Assembly: GCA_037968895.1 (NCBI GenBank)
Contig: JBBKWJ010000252.1
Location: forward strand, 1 to 8,785
Length of the DNA stretch: 8,785 nt
Source of the DNA: JBBKWJ01 sp037968895
Lineage (GTDB): Bacteria; Actinomycetota; Acidimicrobiia; Acidimicrobiales; SZUA-35
Direction: 5' to 3'
Positions within the stretch are counted from its first letter, which is position 1; each line of letters begins with the position of its first letter. The notes beneath the pieces were generated by a model that had not been told where the DNA came from, did not search any database, and saw only the letters and a list, made by a program, of their open reading frames with translations. Shown here in pieces: positions 6,713 to 8,785 of the stretch. A program made the position numbers and the translations under genes.

Positions 6713-6910
6713 CTAGCTCTCACGAGCCTTTTCGAGCGACGTGATTGCTTTACGAACGGCTCGCATCGCGGCCTGCAGATGACGGTCAGATTCTGGCCGC
6801 TTTGTGGCGCCCTTGTCGACCGCTTCCCGGAGCGCGTCGTATGACACATCTTGCAAGCGCTCCGCGAGGTTCTCGGCGTCAGTAAGTACTTCGTTGATGC
6901 GTTCGGTCAT
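6713..6910 (-). CDS. Small helical hypothetical protein (65 aa)
   Basis: I do not recognise this protein. It is soluble, highly charged and predicted by eye to be two long amphipathic helices (about 5-33 and 42-63) with a basic-to-acidic mix and no cysteine or tryptophan. There is no signal or membrane segment. ATG 6910 has AGGA four bases upstream (6915-6918 on the plus strand), slightly close but plausible, and codon choice is like that of its neighbours (C or G at most third positions). It precedes the GNAT-like gene by 36 bases in the same direction, so they may share a transcript. It diverges from the cysteine-rich gene at 6982. It could be a small binding or regulatory protein; nothing in the sequence says more. 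Confidence 0.65.
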   Translation of the reverse strand: MTERINEVLTDAENLAERLQDVSYDALREAVDKGATKRPESDRHLQAAMRAVRKAITSLEKARES

Positions 6911-6981
6911 GTGGTCCTAAACATGCGGGTGATGGGAGCGATTCGACCTTCCGTCGACCAGGCCAAGCTAGCCTGTCCTGC
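6911..6981. promoter_or_regulatory. Divergent intergenic region with leaderless-type -10 for the 6982 gene
   Basis: This 71-base gap separates divergent genes. TAGCCT at 6969-6974 fits TANNNT and ends seven bases before ATG 6982, with no Shine-Dalgarno between, so transcription probably starts at or next to the ATG. An inverted repeat, CAGGC (6959-6963) and GCCTG (6971-6975), overlaps this box and could be a repressor site. No clear -35 is seen. The minus-strand promoter is not identifiable. Confidence 0.5.
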
Positions 6982-7701
6982 ATGTTCCCCACTACTGACG
7001 GTCACCAGTGGATTTCGCTCACAGATGACAATGGTGAATCATGGATGTTCGACGCAACATTCCTGACCTCTGGCTTCGCCTGCATCTACGGAGCAGGCTG
7101 CAAAACAATCGCAGAGGTCGCTGACGAAACCACTGGCGTCGGGTGCTGTGTGCATGGTGCTCACTTCGTCGACGACGACGACAAGGAAGAGACGGCTGAG
7201 TACGTTGAGTACCTCAGCCGCGAGACCTGGCAGTTTTTCGATGTCGCAGCGAAAAGCGGCGGCCCATTCAAGAAAAAGTCTGGCTCGTGGAAGACCAAGA
7301 AGCACAAGGGTGCGTGCATATTCCTCAACCGTCCCGACTTCGAAGGCGGCGCGGGGTGCGCCCTGCACAGCACCGCCGTTGCGTTTGGGCAGAAGCCGAT
7401 GGACTGGAAGCCTGACGTGTGTTGGCAGGTGCCGCTTCGTCTAGAGATTCACACCGACGACAACGGCCACGACACAATGCTGGTGAAAGCATGGGACCGG
7501 CGTGATTGGGGCGATGGTGGACTGCAGTTCGATTGGTGGTGCATCGAGTCCGATGAGGCGTACGAACACACCGTGCCGCTGTACAAATCGAGCGAAGACG
7601 AGCTCCGTACGCTCGTCGGTGACAAGGTGTACGAGCGGTTCGTAGCGATGGTTGCGCAAATGCGCCTAGAAGGACCTGCCACGCCAGTTTCTATCCGCTA
7701 G
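6982..7701 (+). CDS. Conserved cysteine-rich protein, possible metal-binding (YkgJ/DUF3109-like)
   Basis: This 239-residue cytoplasmic protein has eight cysteines in conserved-looking contexts: C34 and C40 (FACIYGAGC), C55-C56 followed by H58 and H61 (GCCVHGAH), C112 (ACIFLNRP), C126 with H129 (GAGCALH), C147 (PDVCWQVPLR) and C187 (WWC). The spacing resembles proteins thought to hold zinc or an iron-sulfur cluster, such as YkgJ/DUF3109, and very similar uncharacterised proteins occur in actinobacteria; both statements are from memory. A run of four aspartates (64-67) and a lysine-rich loop (97-109) interrupt the core. The trp-rich segment at 171-186 is also distinctive. The start ATG 6982 is seven bases behind a TAGCCT box, so the message may be leaderless. 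The ClC gene begins 11 bases after its stop. Function unknown. Confidence 0.85.
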   Translation: MFPTTDGHQWISLTDDNGESWMFDATFLTSGFACIYGAGCKTIAEVADETTGVGCCVHGAHFVDDDDKEETAEYVEYLSRETWQFFDVAAKSGGPFKKKSGSWKTKKHKGACIFLNRPDFEGGAGCALHSTAVAFGQKPMDWKPDVCWQVPLRLEIHTDDNGHDTMLVKAWDRRDWGDGGLQFDWWCIESDEAYEHTVPLYKSSEDELRTLVGDKVYERFVAMVAQMRLEGPATPVSIR

Positions 7702-7712
7702 GTTTGGTTTCC

Positions 7713-8785
7713 TTGTCGCCCGCACACACTGCAGAGAGAAATCGACTCTCTGGCATCACTCGCTCTCTACTCCCTGAGGGTCAGTTCTCCCGCATTATCG
7801 GTGCCTCGATTGCGTTGGGAATCATTGTTGGCTCCGGCCTGGCGGTCTTCGAGTGGATTCTCATCGATGTCGTGCTGGCCACGGTCTACGACCTGCCAAT
7901 TGCTCTGCAGGCGATGAGTCCGTTTGTTGGGCTAGGGATCACGGCGCTGATACTCAAGGTGCTCGGTAACGGCTGCACACCATCGACCTCAGACGAATAC
8001 ATCAAGGCGTTTCATGAGCGCCGCCCAAACATACCGATCCGCCTCGTCCCGGTCCGCCTACTGTCTGGTATTGCCACAATCGGTTTCGGCGGCGCCCTCG
8101 GCCTTGAGGGCCCGGCGATTTACGCCGGCTCGGCGATGGGGCTCCAGATCAAACAAAAGCTCGATCGATGGCTTGGCCAAGAAGCGGCCCGGATGCTCCT
8201 CACGGCCGGTGCAGCAGCCGGTGTCTCGGCCATCTTCCAAGCGCCTGCAACCGGCGTCATCTTCGCGCTGGAATCGCCGTACCGCGACGACGTTGCCCAC
8301 CGGGCGCTTCTGCCGTCGCTGATTGCGTCAGCGACGAGCTACGTCACGTTCATCGCGATGCCCTTTATCCACGTCCAGCCGTTGCTCGCTGGCGGTTCCT
8401 CGCTCAAGGTCGGCAGCGGCGAGATTGTTGGTGCCGTGCTGCTCGGGGTCGGCGCCGGTTTCGGTGGTCGGATGTATGCCTGGAACGTCGTGAGGGCGAA
8501 GAAGTTCTCGAAGGACCGCTCGCCGCTGCTTCGAGTGATCCTTGGCGGCATCATCCTCGGTGCGCTCGCGCTGCTCACAAACGAGTTGTTCGATTCGCCG
8601 TTGAGCCTTGGACCTGGTGTTCGTGCCGTCGAATGGATTGAATTCGAAGACACCACGGTGTGGCTCATTCTTGTGCTCTTCGTCGTCCGAGCGCTGGCAA
8701 CGCTCACCACAGTTGCGGCTGGCGGCACCGGCGGACTATTCATTCCCCTTGCGGTGCAAGGCATCTTGCTTGGTCACCTCGTCGA
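7713..8785 (+). CDS. ClC-family chloride channel/transporter, 3' end off window
   Basis: An open frame of 357 codons runs to the right edge and aligns along its length with the membrane domain of ClC proteins, which move chloride either passively or in exchange for protons. Visible family positions: the GSGIP-type motif is changed to G85-N-G-C-T-P90; GREGP is G130-L-E-G-P134 with the external gating glutamate E132; A-I-F-Q-A-P-A-T-G-V-I-F-A-L-E (173-187) matches the helix before the internal proton glutamate, but the E203 position of E. coli ClC-ec1 is S188; and G341-L-F-I-P345 matches GIFAP with F343. Many hydrophobic helices are evident. I chose TTG 7713; no ATG or GTG exists upstream of residue 30 in this frame. 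AGG at 7700-7702 could serve as a ribosome site. It probably shares a transcript with the cysteine-rich gene. The C-terminal helices and any CBS domains are not in view. Confidence 0.92.
   Translation, partial: MSPAHTAERNRLSGITRSLLPEGQFSRIIGASIALGIIVGSGLAVFEWILIDVVLATVYDLPIALQAMSPFVGLGITALILKVLGNGCTPSTSDEYIKAFHERRPNIPIRLVPVRLLSGIATIGFGGALGLEGPAIYAGSAMGLQIKQKLDRWLGQEAARMLLTAGAAAGVSAIFQAPATGVIFALESPYRDDVAHRALLPSLIASATSYVTFIAMPFIHVQPLLAGGSSLKVGSGEIVGAVLLGVGAGFGGRMYAWNVVRAKKFSKDRSPLLRVILGGIILGALALLTNELFDSPLSLGPGVRAVEWIEFEDTTVWLILVLFVVRALATLTTVAAGGTGGLFIPLAVQGILLGHLV

Noticed and set aside
6323..6844. Plus-strand open frame of 173 codons over the GNAT-like and 65-residue genes
   Set aside because: No Shine-Dalgarno or family resemblance, while both minus-strand frames read as sensible proteins.
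7168..7183. GAC-repeat run that looks like a short tandem repeat
   Set aside because: It simply encodes four aspartates in the cysteine-rich protein and is too short to be a meaningful repeat.
1..8785. Search for CRISPR arrays, transposases, phage genes, tRNA or rRNA
   Set aside because: None seen; the window is covered by ordinary chromosomal genes with short gaps and no spaced repeats or terminal inverted repeats.

Overview
The window looks like chromosomal DNA of a moderately high-GC actinobacterium. The evidence is GTG and TTG starts beside ATG, a long actinobacterial-type transaldolase, and several starts that sit directly behind a TANNNT -10-like box with no Shine-Dalgarno sequence (leaderless style). 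An Acidimicrobiia-like host is my guess from protein character, not something shown here. Genes are tightly packed: there is no gene-free stretch over about 75 bases, and no tRNA, rRNA, CRISPR array, insertion sequence or phage gene.

Region 1 (1-1825). A TetR-family repressor, cut by the left edge, runs leftward. It diverges across a 53-base gap from a two-gene unit: a 133-residue protein with weak DUF6941-like features and a FIST-domain sensory protein. The gap has facing -10-like boxes, a short palindrome between them, and an 18-bp tandem repeat that duplicates a -10 box plus start codon.

Region 2 (1865-6061). Transketolase, transaldolase and a LOG-family (Lonely Guy) nucleotide phosphoribohydrolase-like protein lie in one direction with gaps of 33 and 12 bases. 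The first two are the non-oxidative pentose phosphate pathway. The third, if it acts like characterised LOG enzymes, releases ribose 5-phosphate from nucleoside monophosphates, so the cluster may feed nucleotide ribose into central carbon metabolism.

Region 3 (6065-6910, minus strand). A 65-residue helical protein is followed by a divergent GNAT-like protein that lacks a recognisable acetyl-CoA loop. The latter converges on the LOG gene with only three bases between the stop codons.

Region 4 (6982-8785). A cysteine-rich conserved protein is followed 11 bases later by a ClC-type chloride channel/transporter that leaves the right edge. The ClC keeps the external gating glutamate but has serine where ClC-ec1 has its internal proton glutamate.

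No clearly new multi-gene system is visible. The points most worth a second look are the duplicated leaderless-start module at 368-403, the shared TANNNT-to-start geometry at three genes, the tkt-tal-LOG linkage, and the altered ClC residues.
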